Below are positions 41,389 to 54,806 of a stretch of 64,000 nucleotides of DNA, one piece after another. Below the pieces are notes generated by a model. That model was not told where the DNA came from. It searched no databases and saw only the letters and a list, made by a program, of their open reading frames with translations. The stretch lies in the NCBI RefSeq assembly GCF_021155765.1, contig NC_060110.1:5580001-5644000 (forward strand), given 5' to 3'. Origin of the DNA: Diprion similis. Taxonomy: Eukaryota > Arthropoda > Insecta > Hymenoptera > Diprionidae. A program made the translations under genes and the position numbers. The stretch's first letter is position 1. Each line of letters starts with the position of its first letter.

Positions 41389-41849
41389 GTGTTTGAATAT
41401 CGTGATATTTGAAACAGTCTATGCATATTTTGATTGAAGAATATTTAATAAATATACATATACTCTTGTGCTTTTCCGCTGATTGAAGGACTGCTAATTC
41501 GATAACATACACACACATACGAACTTGCTACATGTAGACTGTGATACGGTGAAATTGCATTTCGCAAAAAAAAAAAAAAAAAAAGACTCGAGACATACGT
41601 ATATTTCTGGGGGTGGTTAAATAATAGTAAATGTAAAATAAAAAGAATAAACTGTCACGCGTTGGGTGAAATAATATTTTTTGCCATGTTAATAATTAAA
41701 GCGGCTGACTACCTCTTGCATTAAAAAAGGCTTTAACAAGGAAAATGAATCAAATAAAATAATAATTGATAATAATTAGGTTATATAATTTGAAAGAATC
41801 GTATCGGGGTCATTTTTGATTATGATACACTACTGCTATTAGTATTACG

Positions 41850-41856
41850 ACTACTA

Positions 41857-41898
<42 letters not shown>

Positions 41899-41934
41899 CT
41901 CCTCCTACTACTACTACTACTACTACGACTACTG
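41850..41934. repeat. Second (CTA)n microsatellite
   Basis: A second CTA array with a short CTC interruption, about 500 bases after the first and in the same orientation. Confidence 0.9.
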
Positions 41935-43750
41935 AGTAAAGTACTGCTTTTGAAACTCGCTGCTGGTGCCGCTTCTGTGAATTTAGACTACATACTGTAA
42001 AAAAAATATTGTTCTGTTTGTTAACTGTTGTCATTTGCCAAATCCTTATTGTTCGATTGAGTTTGATTCTTTATCTGTCACATGACTAGTTTATCTTATT
42101 TTTTGGGGGGTAGTTGAACATTTTTTTAAATTAAACTAAAAATCCGTGAATTGAATGTAAAAAAAACAACAAAAAAAAAAAAACGTTAAAACCAAAAATG
42201 TTTTAATATGCGTGAATGAGAGAAAATTTTATCAAACGAGAGGTGAAGAAATAAATTCGAAATAATGAAACAAAAAGTGCACGTTGCAAAATATATTACC
42301 TGGTATGTGATTCTTGTTTAATAAGGACGGCAAAAAAAGGAAAAAATACTACTCGTTTGCAGTAATTATTACTATACTAATTATTATTAATATTATTATT
42401 ATTCGTTGAGTACGTTTTATACCCATGTGCTAACTCCTGGACATGCTGAAGTTCCCTGGTAAATGCATATTGAATTATACCATACGCTGTAGTTTAACAT
42501 ATAAAATATAACGTGAGATACGTTTGTAAAATCAATTGATGTCTCATCAATTAATTAATTAACAATATAAAGAACACTTGAGTAATTAACGTGGTGAGTA
42601 AGTATTATCATTGGGTTAATTGGACTTTAGAAAGAAAAAAAAAATTCTTGATGCTTTTGATATGTACAAAACGAGAGAAAATTCATTAAACAAAAATCAA
42701 GATGCGGAAATGAGAAAAAAAACGAAAAGTAGGTATATGAATACTAATTTCAACCTGACTATATCTACATATAGTCAAGAGCATTAAGATATTCTTTGTT
42801 CTATCAGTGTGCATAGTGTACAATAGTACTCGCTCCGATGTGATTCTGATTTATCAAAAACAAAACAAAACAAAACAAAAAAAAAACAAAAAAAAAACGA
42901 AATTTGTAAAATAACTTAAGTTATAAATAATAAATGATAAATATAAAGTTTTAAAAATACCTAGAATTTAGAACATGGTGTCAAACTTACTCAATTTCAA
43001 ATATCCCTAATTATTCCTAGAGATTATTGCAGTAGGCATCAATTGAAGATAAATCATTGGTGGATAAATCAATCTTAATTTATTATTCCTTGGCATTCAA
43101 AGAAATAGCTGTTTTGAATTGAATTATTTCTTTACTAATGATCATTTTGCATATTTACATCATACTACCATCAATATTCCCTTCTTTCATTGGCGCCAAC
43201 TGAGAATGAGAATGAGAAACGTTTTCTGATGATGGCCGGCCGCGACCCGAGCCAAAACGTCAAATAGCATTACGTGGCTGTTTTATACCCAAGAACTCCA
43301 TCCACTCATTATCTAATTACGGCGATGAAATCGTTCAATGTTACATTAATATTTAGCTATGCGATCCACTCTCTTCTATTTTCAACCTCATTATCGCATT
43401 ATTTTTCCTCACGTTTTAAATCACTTGTTGTACAGTACAATTTAATTTTTATCTAAAACTTGTTACTCGATTCTTTTGATTTACGATTTTGATTTGATAA
43501 ACCCTACAAGTAATCGACACGCACTTTTAAAAATTAGAATAAACGAAAAATGATAACTGAACTAAATTTTTCACATCAAGTATTGTAAAAATGAACGGAA
43601 CCCAACTGGACACGTATTCGATAACATCCCCTCTACATTATACTACATTTCTACAAAATTGAATTCTCTGTAATGCACGTTAATCATGTGTATTGTAAAC
43701 GAATAAAGCTGATCGGTATACTTGAATTCTATGGTCTGTCTTAAGAAATT

Positions 43751-46700
43751 AATTAATTAATTATCCAGGAATACACTTGTTATATTTTTAACCTGCATAG
43801 AAAAAACCAGAAATTTTTTGTAATACAATAATCCACCGTATCATATTGTGTTACAAATGTGGAAAGTGGGCGGTTTTCGATGAATGTAAAGTTAACAGCG
43901 TGAGCCTCAAAACTGTCCATCCTCACGTATAACACGCTATTATATTCAACTACTGTGAAGGAAAGTTTTGATTTGAGAAGCAACGAACGTGTCACTGGTA
44001 ATACGTAAAATTGGGGTTAAACAAAACTTACGCTCACTGACACAGCGCGTAAAAATGAATTATTCGTAAGTGCTCATGCGCCAAAGAAACCCGCAGTGTG
44101 TAAAATCGAGCACTTTAATCGTGCGCATGCGCCGGCGTCGCTTTACGGTGCTCTTCGGAAATAAGGCGTTTCACGCTCAAGCCGCAGGCGTTGGGAAAAC
44201 GCATTTTTACTACATCGACGAACAAAATGAAAACAAAATCGTGATAGATGAATTTCGAATTCATATCAATGATTTTTCACATCGAATGTTCGAGTAATTA
44301 TGCGATTATGCCATAAGCGCGCGCCCTTAAATACATAACACAACATATATTACACAAAATATAATGATATCGATGGTTTTTTTTTGTTTTGTATTTTGAT
44401 ATGCGTAATCCGAATCTAAAGAGTTATCTTCTCTGCAAATGACCCCCTTTCTCTGTTATAAATAGTTTAATCGTTTATGCTGCTGCAGCAGCCCAACTAT
44501 GACTGGTGTCGAAAAAGTTCAAACTCAACAATTTTTATCTTTCGATTTTTGATAAAAATTATTTCATACACTTGTCTTATCTCTAATCACCAATATAGTT
44601 ACTCATATAAATGATTGTAAAATATTTAATGCAGGCAGTATGGTCGACAAAGTGAAGAACTGAAAGTATATAGAGATACAAATAACGATGTCAAATATTT
44701 CGTCAACTATTGAAGATAAAAAAAAACGTATAAAACCAGGTTCATGAAAAAATTGAAAGTTGAACATTTCTTGTCTTAAACTTTTTTCGGCAGCACTTAT
44801 ATGTTAGCTGCTTCAAGGGCATGAACGATGTAATTGTTCCCAATAAAGAAGCGAGGCATTTTCGTAACAAATGTGTTCTAAATATAGTTTTCTCGTATCA
44901 AAAAACTTTCTATAAAACGGAAATTTATCGATTGAACCTCATTCCGTGTCTCAAGTGTATTTATAGCGTATGGAAAATTTTATATCGTCGTTTTAGAACT
45001 GGAGGTTCCATATATCCAAAAGGTTCTCGTGAAACAAATTCGAGTGTCCGAACCAAATTTTCAAGGTACGCCAATTTTTATGTGAATAGAATTATTTTTC
45101 AAAAACACAATTTTCTTACCTAATAGTAGGACATATCATAATATTTTATACAATATTTTCGCCAAGTTTTAAGCCAATTGGATTAAAAGTCTAAGAAAGA
45201 GAGCGTTTGGAAATTTTTCTCATTATGCTCGACCGGCCGGAAGCGTCACAAGTATATCGTTCTTTTCTCAAAACTATATTTTTCAAGTCGGCGGGCACGA
45301 TTTCGCAGGAACTCAAGCGTCGATTTTATTGAAATTTGTGAAAATTTTTCTTCTTCTAGATAGGATTAAATAGTACTAGGGCGAAGGTTTTTTTTTCCTT
45401 CAATCACAATTTATTTTACAAGGTAATACATGGTGCAGATTTGATTGAAAATTGTACTTATTTGCGCATAACTCTGTCAAAAATTCAAATTTCAATTTTT
45501 CTTTGAATCCTTCGTCCAAGTACGAGCTATTAACCGACTAACAGAAAATATATGTTTATTTGATTTCAGATAAAGCTAGCATGAGTTATCGTGCATGAGC
45601 CATCGCGAAAATACTACGTCTTCGAAAATCAGTTTCAAAAATTTTATGAAATATCGTTCAAATATTGTTTTTTCATACGTCTGAAGTTTAAATCAAACAA
45701 TTTTTTTATTATATATTTTTTTTAACCTGAAGAAAATATGCTTTTTTTAACCGTCGAAACCCATGTAAAACCCTTAAGGGGATATCCTGGTCTGACTTTC
45801 GGGCATTTTTTCGGGGATGATATGAAAAAAAAATTAAATTTTCATCGTTCATTTCTTCACAGAATTTTTCTTCACAGAAGTTTAAAAAACTTGCTGTTAA
45901 ATTATGGTGAAAAAAAAAAATTAAAATTAAAAAAGTTATAAGCCTCTAAATATGGCCGTAACAAAAAACCGGCTGAGATGGTTGACACGATTCCAGTGCT
46001 CTTTCTTGATTAGTAAAATTGTCGCAATAGCCCGTAGCAAAGAGACATAAAAAATTACGAAAACTGCGACTGTTTGAAGGAAAAATTAATTGTTTCCTAT
46101 TTTTTTCGATGTTTCAACATTTTTTTTTAAACAGTTGTGATAATAATTTTGAAATTTCTGTTGACTTTTAGCGAGCTAAACCGACAACGTATAAAACACT
46201 GCATAGTCAACGAATGTCCATCGATTAATAAGTTGCCTTTTCCTTGCCTGTAGAATGGTTCCGAGATGTCGTTCAACACGACTAATCGTCAACGTTTACC
46301 TGACACCTCGTTGCATTTGAAAGAAGCATCTTGGAATAATCCAAAAGGAAATTATTTTATTATTATATTGTTACTATTGTTATTTATGTAATTACAAAAT
46401 GCAAAATAGTGAGAAACAAGATTGCTAATTGAAAGAACAGTAATACTACAAGCCTCTGTTCAATTGTGTAAAGATACGATTTCGACGTTTGTCGTATATA
46501 TCTCCAGATATCGAAGTCCACGTATTTTAAACCCAAAAAGTGCTTAACAGCCCCACACACTTCTGAACAAAATCACTCCAATGCATTAATTTGAAGTCGA
46601 AATAAAGAAATGGTACGGATTCTACGAATTTGCTATTGCGATTTTTCGATTGCAAAATGTATAATATATATTCAGCACGGTGTAGCATATTTTATTCGAA

Positions 46701-47645
46701 AGCGTTGAAATAATACTGACAGACGATGAAATTTCTTAGCTACGACTACAAAATTCCCAAGTTTTTTTATACCTATATCACAGATAACTCGAAGCTAATG
46801 GCACGATGAAAATCATATTATGTTCTGTTACATTCAATAATAAAAAAGCGATATTTCTTATCCAAATATAAAATTCTTTAATTTTTCATACTTGGTGATA
46901 ACCTAAAGCTTTTATACCTTTGAAGATATAAAATATACATTACTTTTTAATAATCTGTAAGATATAGCAAAAGCCATAACACGTATTATTATACGAACAC
47001 ATTTACTTACTGAAAATGACTTGTCAGTGTATACGGAAACGACTGTGTCTTAAATCGTATAATGTTATGACCGAAATCAACGTGTAATTTATTACATAAT
47101 TTATCTTATAAATTCGAAAATAATACATAAAAAATCACGTAATGAATCATAAAACCTACTAGATAAAAAATCATATAACAGATAGTATATGATTTTTGAT
47201 CTAGTATATTTGATGATTCGTGCTTTTGTAATTTATTAACCGATGATTCGATACGTTTATATCCCTGGTGAAAATGATTTCTACTAAAGTATGAACACAT
47301 ATTTCAATCCTCTGAAAAATGTTATAAATTTTATGAAATTGTTAATTTTTGATTAGCTCAAACTCGAAATTCACTGTTGATTGCAGTTCTCGGAATACCA
47401 CAGTATAAGCAACAATGAATCTTTCGCGCCAACGTTCGGATAATTGAACGTTCGAATAAACAAAGTCATCATTCGAATAATCGAGGTTCTACTGTATCAG
47501 TATAAAAATATTCAACTATCTAAAGTGAGTCGAGACAATAATAAATAAAATTTAGACTAAGTTAATCGGAGTTATACGGCAACATTATACCATTCGCGTA
47601 ATTTCCAAATGGTTTGAATTTGGCGCGCAAACACTTCCTACGACG
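43751..47645. other. Intergenic region between KCMF1 and ribose-5-phosphate isomerase
   Basis: No convincing gene. A GC-richer patch at about 44050-44340 contains TGCGCATGCGC at 44122-44132 and a 75-codon open frame (44070-44297). A single TTAAGGGGATATCC end resembling the TTAA element family occurs at 45774. Palindromic family A copy 2 is at 47083-47240. The remainder is AT-rich DNA without recognised features. Confidence 0.5.
47083..47240. mobile_element. Palindromic MITE, family A, copy 2 (partial)
   Basis: It shares blocks with 13012-13380: GTAATTTATTACATAATTTA, CTACTAGATAAAAAATCATA and GATTCGTGCTTTTGTAATTT. Its centre is palindromic (CTAGATAAAAAATCATA against TATGATTTTTGATCTAG). The outer parts of copy 1 are missing or diverged. 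Confidence 0.6.
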
Positions 47646-47681
47646 ATGGCTGACACGGCTGATCCCCCCTCTTTGCAGTGA
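47646..47681 (+). other. Upstream open reading frame before ribose-5-phosphate isomerase
   Basis: An 11-codon frame (MADTADPPSLQ) ends 44 bases before the main ATG at 47726. If the transcript starts before 47646 it could lower translation of the main frame. The transcription start is unknown. Confidence 0.3.
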
Positions 47682-47725
47682 AATGCTTCGTCCACGATAT
47701 ATATATAGTCCGGGATGTTTCAAAC

Positions 47726-50700
47726 ATGATATTCAAATTCGTTGTGACCCGCGTGGCGGTCTCAAAGTCCGTTCCAAGTAGAATCAGGCATTACGGATAC
47801 GAACAGTTCTCCAAAGTCATGGGTCCTCTCGAAAGTGCCAAAAAAGCTGCCGCTTACAAAGCGGTTGACGAATACGTAAAGGTAATGTAATACGCGATGC
47901 AATTTCATCGTACTTTCATAACCCTCTCGAGGGAAATTCGCTGCGTTAGGTTAAGTCAGGAGAGAATTATCATCAACCCGGTACATACACACGATGTTTC
48001 TATTTCTCTGATTAGCCAATTGTTCACAGGATAACAGCGTTATCGGTATTGGCAGTGGCTCCACAGTTATCTACGCTGTCCACAGATTGGGTATGAATTC
48101 ACAAAACAGTTTTTTTTTTTCAAATTTACTTTCTTTTATTCTTATCTCGATTTTGTGTAAAAGTATTCGTCATAATAATTTACCATTGTTATCTGCAACT
48201 TTAATCAGTGAAATTATTGTATAAATATATATCAAGTGTTCGGACACGATTTGGTAAAGTTTTTGTTTTTATTCCAATATTGTTACACGACTTTATGCGC
48301 AGTCGTAAGCATAGCAGGCTACCATAGTTTTTTCGCATATGTTGATCACAGAAAGTTGAGAGATTGAATTTGCCTAAAGAAACAGATCTGTAAGCTATGG
48401 TAATCCATGCTTTTATAACAACTTATAAATTGTCATAAAATATCAAAATAAGAAGATCTTCGAGTATTTATTTGTCGACATAATCTGTAATAATCTGATT
48501 TCAATCAATTTTTTCTCTTCTGTTCTTATCTTGTATATTTTCCAAGTCTCATGTTTTTTTTTCCTCTACCTCTCCATGTAATAGTCGTGTAATTGTTGAG
48601 TTAGTTTCATTCATATTAATATGGCAAATGTATAGATATAAAATGAAGCTATCGCAATCACCAAAGTTAGTTACCTAAATCACAGTATGTCGGCCTGGTA
48701 AAAATAAAAAATAATTACCAGGTGTGAAATGAATAAGAAATCTGATGCCTAATTTTTTCCTACATTTTAGTTGCAATAACATTAAAAATTTTAATCACCT
48801 GCTAGTTAAAAACCTTTATCCCTTGCAAAAAAAAAAAAAAAAATAGGCCAAGTCAGAGCAAGTTTAACAAATCTACTCAGGTTTGCAATCTCAGAGATTT
48901 TTGCAAAAAATTTAGTTTCATAAATTATTTACAGCCGAGCGTGTGAAAGAAGAAAATTTAAGGGTAATATGCATTCCAACTTCATTCCAGGCCCGTCAGC
49001 TCATAATAAGTCATCATTTGCCATTGAGCGATCTTGAAATCCACCCAAAAGTAAGATTTCATATTTTTCTTGTTAGCTGTAAGTCGATTATGTCTATCGA
49101 CATGGTCATCATTGGTCAAACGAGTCTTGAACTTCGAGTATTGTGAGGAAATATAGAATTAGTCCAAGTAATAAATAATAATACAGAATATTTCGTTATT
49201 ATGAAAAAGTTTCAGCTAGAGGTCACAAGATGCAGATTCATGTCCAACAAAAATTTATAGACATCTCATATATTCATCCTTTTTGGAATCATATATTCTG
49301 CACAAATATTGTTGTAATACGATAGTGTGATTCACAAAGATGTTCGTTTATTGGGTCTGGTTTTGTGAAAACTGGAGTTCAAGTCAAGTCAATGAAAAGA
49401 AAAGTCACGGATTTTTGTCAGAAATCTTTTGTCATGGTCATCATAATTGGCTGTCATATTGTTATATTGAACAAATAAATTTTCATTTTTACTCGCTATT
49501 ATACTTGCAAACTTGTCTCTACTTAGCTCAGTTGTACCATTGACGGAGCTGATGAAGTGGATGCAGAAATGAATCTTCTAAAAGGTGGAGGCGGATGTTT
49601 GTTGCAAGAGAAAATTGTTGCATCTTGTTCGGATGAACTCATCATTGTTGCTGACTACACGTATGTTTGAAAACATTTTTTTTTTTTTTCACTTTTGTAA
49701 ACTATTATTTAGAACTTTGCTTATTTTGCCGAGCAAAAAAAAAATTATTCATTGGTTTATTAATATTAATAACTATAACAGTATAATTAGAAATTATGAT
49801 GATGTAATTAAGTTATTCTTAAATCAGCCCCCTTTTCATTGAAAATGAGCCTATATTTTATATATATTTAATTATTTCATTTTCCTTCTATGCTCGTAGA
49901 GTTTCAAAGAGTTTGGGATATAAGTTTTCAGATTGGTAGATTCTCTGTAGGAATGGCAAATTTTGTTGTTAATAGTTATCGCAAAAGAAAACAAAGTTCC
50001 GGAAATTTTGTTTACTTAGTTTAAATTTTAAACATTCATAATTCGCAAAAAGGCATTATGTCCAACAGTGTCCTGAATATTTTGTAATCTAAAGATCAGA
50101 GATCATTGTGAAGGTTCAACACAATCTTGGTATTTCACCTCTTACTTACTGAACAGTCCTAATAGCTATAGAAAACAGATATGTAAAATAAGTAGTTCAT
50201 TTAATTACAAGTTTATGAGACACCGTTCAAATTGTCACATTCTGAATGAAATGTTATTTTTACCAATCTTGTTCAAATTTAAGCAAAAACTCACAGCGGC
50301 TTGGTGAACAATTCAAAAAGGGAGTATCGATTGAAGTAATTCCACTTGCCTATGTACCGATAAAACAAAAAATACTGGAAAACCTTGGAGGTAGTATCGA
50401 TCTCAGAATGGCAAAAGCAAAACTTGTAAGTATAATTTTAGTTATATCGATTAATTTAAGGGATGACACCACTCTAGGATTTTTGAAAATTCGGTTTTTT
50501 TTGTGGATTAAACAATATTTCAGGGTCATAAGAACAATGTCAGATTGGTCCTATAGTGAAAAAAAATTTTAAACTCTGAGAGTGTGCTGAGTACTCGTAA
50601 AACTTTTATCCCATTTTTCCAAAAACCACTTTTTTCAAACTGGTAGGACAGATTACTTGAATACCATTAAATGGATCAATTTCAAATTTTGGAAGCACTT

Positions 50701-52604
50701 TACAATTACATTTTCTATGGAAGTACGTAGCTGTTTCTTTATGTAATGTAAATTTTTATTTTTTATAGACAATTTACTGGTTATTTTTTGGCCAAACATC
50801 TACTTGTTTTTTCAAAAATGCACGATTTCTTTAAAATTGAGATAAAAGAAAAAACCTGTGTACTTATATAGGCAATAGTATATAGATTATAAAAGTTTTT
50901 GGTTTTTTGTACCACATCTTATACTTTACAGGAAATTCGTCCTCCCGTGAAGTAATTATAAAAAAGGTGATTTTAAAGATTGGCTCTGCCACCGCCATTT
51001 TGCATCGAAATGATAATCATTTTTTTCACACTTCAATATTTGAATAAACCCTCTGAAAAGAAATCCTATTTCTTTTTCCATACTCCCAAAATAAATCGTC
51101 AAAGTTGGGCCTTTTTTTCAGCCGTCAAGAGTGGTGTTACCCCTTAAGCAACATTGTTGGCCTTGACTCACTATAAAAAAGGGTTTTTTAATTGCACTTT
51201 GACAGAATCTTGCTACCAAATATACAATACTGTCAAAAACATAGGCTTTACTTTTAGAATTCTGTATCCTGAGAGGAAGTTGAATATTATTTGAAATTAT
51301 GGAAATCCATATTTATTATGCTTTATAAGAATTCTCTATAACTTTTCGCACTCACTAGGTGATGTATCGTAATTTTCTTCAGACGACTCCAAAAGAATCA
51401 TATTAAGAACCAGTTTGGTTTTGCAGATTTTTTTGCGATTTCTTATACAAGTTGTTCAACTTGTTCTACAGTGGTTCAGTTTCGGAATATTGCATTGTAA
51501 AATGAGAACTATAATGTTTGAAGTAAAATGTCAAGTAAAAGAAGTTGATTTTTTCCATTTTAAATACATTATAATTTTTCTCCCAAATCTTTTTGCGATA
51601 ATTTGTAGTCGAAAATCTGACCGCTGTCTTATCAATTTTACGATTTAACTACTTACCAGGAATTCAATTTAATAGTCGCAAGTGTCGATCATAAAGTTTT
51701 ATTGCTTCGTTAAGCATTTAGATTGATAGGACAAGGGTAAAGATGAAGCTGTAGGAAGATGAGAAAGTAGTGAAATATAAAGAAGTCAAAATATATAGAG
51801 GTCAGAATATTGGAAGCCATAATCTAAAATCATTGGAATGAATGAGAATGTAAAGAAATTCTGATGTGTTCAGTATTCTGGTTTTTTATACTTTGCCTTT
51901 CTACATCTTGACTTTTCTATATTTCCACATTCTAATTATGAAAATTCAATAAAATACATTTTGTATCTTTGAATATTCAATGTTGTAATCCTTCCACTTT
52001 CTAATCTTTCTAACCTTGTACCCCCTGCACCTATAAGACAAGACAGCTGGCGAATTATCGATGATCGATAAAAGAAATTATAAAAAAATTATAACGCATT
52101 CGAAATTAAAAAAAAACTTCTGAAGTTTCTGTGGTATTGCTATTTTCAGAAAATTTACATGCTACTTTATGTGAAAGTACGAAGTAATAGTGACAAAAGA
52201 TAAACCATATCACCTAGTGAGTGCAAAGAAACTCGTAAAAAATTATTAAAAAGATCGTAATGAAGATAGTTTTTTCTCCTTTCAATTCCCAAGTGGATAA
52301 TTTGTTTACGCCTTTTTACAAAATCTGTTTACGAAAGTTACTGTGTTGTATATTCTAAATTGATGTAATTTTTTTGTTTTCTTTTCTTTTTTTTTTTCAT
52401 CTTTTGCAGGGCCCAATTTTAACTGACAATGGGAATTTCATTCTTGATTGGCACTTTCCAAACAACATTACTGATTGGAATAAAATAAATACAGAATTGT
52501 TACTGCTGCCTGGAGTGGTGGAAACTGGCATCTTTATTAATATGGCTAAAAAAGCATATTTTGGAATGGCAGATGGCAGCGTTAAAGAACAGTCCCAAGT
52601 TTGA
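47726..52604 (+). CDS. RPIA: Ribose-5-phosphate isomerase (RpiA type)
   Basis: The model joins 47726-47881, 48030-48090, 48935-49050, 49527-49660, 50284-50425 and 52410-52604, giving 267 residues. The enzyme interconverts ribose-5-phosphate and ribulose-5-phosphate in the cytosolic pentose phosphate pathway. Family motifs appear in order: GIGSGST (58-64), the substrate loop [18 protein letters not shown] (117-123, catalytic Asp residues), [13 protein letters not shown] (130 onward, catalytic Lys and Glu), [10 protein letters not shown], and [10 protein letters not shown] (208 onward), then [12 protein letters not shown] and YFGMADGSV. All junction phases agree (0, 1, 0, 2, 0). An N-terminal extension of about 30 residues precedes the conserved start at [16 protein letters not shown], as in other animal forms. 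Intron 5 contains a TTAA-flanked element. Confidence 0.95.
50456..51147. mobile_element. TTAA-flanked MITE-like element (piggyBac type), copy 3
   Basis: The left border is TTAAGGGATGACACCACTCT at 50456. The right end in reverse complement, from 51147, is TTAAGGGGTAACACCACTCT. The termini match at about 18 of 20 bases and both borders carry TTAA. The length is about 690 bases with no transposase-like frame. It lies in intron 5 of the ribose-5-phosphate isomerase gene. Confidence 0.65.
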
Positions 52605-52881
52605 TTTCCCATAATATCTTTGGAATGAATTCTTAGGCGTATGATGCGTCAAAGTTGAATTGCCATTATCTCTGTAATTATTACGGAACAGTTATAACTA
52701 TAAAAGTGAATGCAGCAATGATTTAAACCGCTCTTCCATCATTTACTGTCTTGCCACTAGTATATGTAACTAATAAAAATCTTGATGTGTATGAAATTTT
52801 TTTACATATATACATAAAGAGTTATTTTGCATTAAAATTAAACGTGAGTGTGGTTTAATTTTCTTATTTATAAGTATAAAT

Positions 52882-53033
52882 AACGTTTAACGGACGTAAT
52901 GTATAATAACCCGTTATAATCTACTGTTTTTGTTATTGTTAATCTTATGAAGCATATAATCAACGTAAATTTGACAGTCAATAACAATAAAAACAGAACA
53001 TTATAACGGACCGTTATATATTACGACTGTTTA
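52882..53033. mobile_element. Imperfect inverted repeat, MITE-like, family C
   Basis: The arms pair over about 60 bases. CGTTATAATCTACTGTTTTT near 52912 faces AAAAACAGAACATTATAACG near 52989-53008, and AACGGACGTAATGTATAA faces TTATATATTACGACTGTT further out. The spacer is about 40 bases. No coding capacity. Confidence 0.5.
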
Positions 53034-53597
53034 AATATTTAACGGACGTTCATGAATTTGAGGGACAGTATAGTATAGCAGTACTGTGAGCTGCTGTACG
53101 GATCACCAATAGCATAATTAAATTCATCATTCATATGAATATATTTTGACCGAAGCAGATTCTATCAAGATTCATGGCATGGCCAGCGAATGACGGCCAA
53201 GTCCTCTTAGGCCGCTGCTAGCCACCTGTGATTAATATTCGTAGTGACGTCATTGCTCACAATGCCTACCACAAACATCCATCGTACAAGTTATTTTGTG
53301 TCGAGATTTATACAGTTGCAACTGCTCTTACAAAACCCTGTGATTTCCGAAATTTAAAAATAATCGGTCTAGTATGTTCTGAGATTTCGTCACTTAAAGC
53401 TGATATATCGCACACATCAACTGAATTCATATCCTTGCTTGCAGTCATTTCCTGTGGCACATGATATCTCTCTAATAGTTGTGGGTATGAACGTGAAACT
53501 TGGGACTGTATGTTGTACGATTTTGAGCACAGTCCGAGGTTGCAAACAAAAGTTTAATAATATTCATCGGATCCACTGATATATATTATATCTGCAT

Positions 53598-53623
53598 TGA
53601 CTGAAGATATATATCTTCAGTCA
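53598..53623. repeat. Perfect 26-base palindrome
   Basis: TGACTGAAGATAT is followed directly by its exact reverse complement ATATCTTCAGTCA, with no spacer. Confidence 0.85.
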
Positions 53624-54806
53624 CCAGCCACTGTAGTGATCGTAACGACATAAATCACAAATATATTAGGAAATGATATTCTTGCCGGAAGAATGATTGC
53701 GAACAAAATTGACTGCAAAATTCCATTGGTTATTATTGTACACGTGCTTCTGCGTACACGACGAACAAAACAAGTCGCATAATTTTTACACAATAATATT
53801 AATAACACGTAAACTAATATTGGCAACAGTGGTTACGTCGGAAATACTTGGGATGCATCGGAAATACAAAGTGAAGTAATTTCGACGTAACTTTTGTTAC
53901 CAAATCGAAATCAATTTTTGCTACCAGCCTCATATTTGTAAACAGACTCTTGATAAGTCCTCAAAAAATCGAATTGGAATGTGAGATAGAAAATGAAAAA
54001 CGAAAATTGAAAGAAATTGAAAACAAGAGATATAATACTGCCAAACCACCTGAGGTGAGATATTTCTCCCATCAGCAATTTTACACACCTAAATTCGATT
54101 TGAGCAGCATCCAACAAAGCTTGATTGACGATTCCGGAAATCGTGGCACACATCGCTTCAGATGTTGGTAAAAAAAAGTTTCATCGGTAATACAAAGATT
54201 TGATTAGCTGGAACAGAAAAAAAGTATGAATAAGTGAAACAGACAAAAAGTTTCATTAGCTGAAATGGATAAAAGGTTTGATTAGCATAGTGACAAAAAC
54301 TTTTCGCGAAAAGTCTTCTACTCTGTTATATTTATGATCGAAGAAAGAGTTATATATTTTTTTATCAAAATCTATTTTCTACCTGGAATTATTGAAATAT
54401 ATTTTTTATTCGAATGAAGACTCAATATTTCACAATGTGCTAGTAAAAAAAATTAGTTAGTTGCCCTGCAACAAAATACAAAAAAATCAGTAAAAAATAC
54501 TTTTGTACACCTCAGATATTTGTTATAAATACTTACCACAAGATTCTTCACTATCACCATACACTCCACGATTTTTATCCCTACGAATTGTTGACCGCCG
54601 GCTTGCAAATGCCGCACTTTCTCTCAGAACCAGAAAGTATCAAGTCATCGCGCAAAAGGCGCGGACAATTCAAACTTTAAAACTCAATTGTTAGTAACAA
54701 ATTTAATTGAAAAGCTGAAGGCTTGATACATTGAGAGTGCTTTAATTTTTCATATACCGTTTACGAAATCATCAAGCAAAACAGGCGATCGATCGATTCC
54801 CATTAT

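Larger units (their letters stand above)
40978..43750 (+). other. Putative 3' UTR of KCMF1 and flank
   Basis: After the TAA at 40975-40977 there is no coding sequence. Several AATAAA-type hexamers occur; one in good context is at 43702-43707, which would give a 3' UTR of about 2.7 kb. Two CTA triplet arrays and several A-rich repeats lie within. Near 43170-43265 a GC-rich patch (GGCCGGCCGCGACCCGAGCC) stands out from its AT-rich surroundings and may be the edge of an old repeat. Confidence 0.4.

Noticed and set aside
53950-54171. 73-codon Glu/Lys-rich frame as a coiled-coil gene
   Set aside because: It is short, lacks splice partners and lies among repeats; composition alone does not support a gene.
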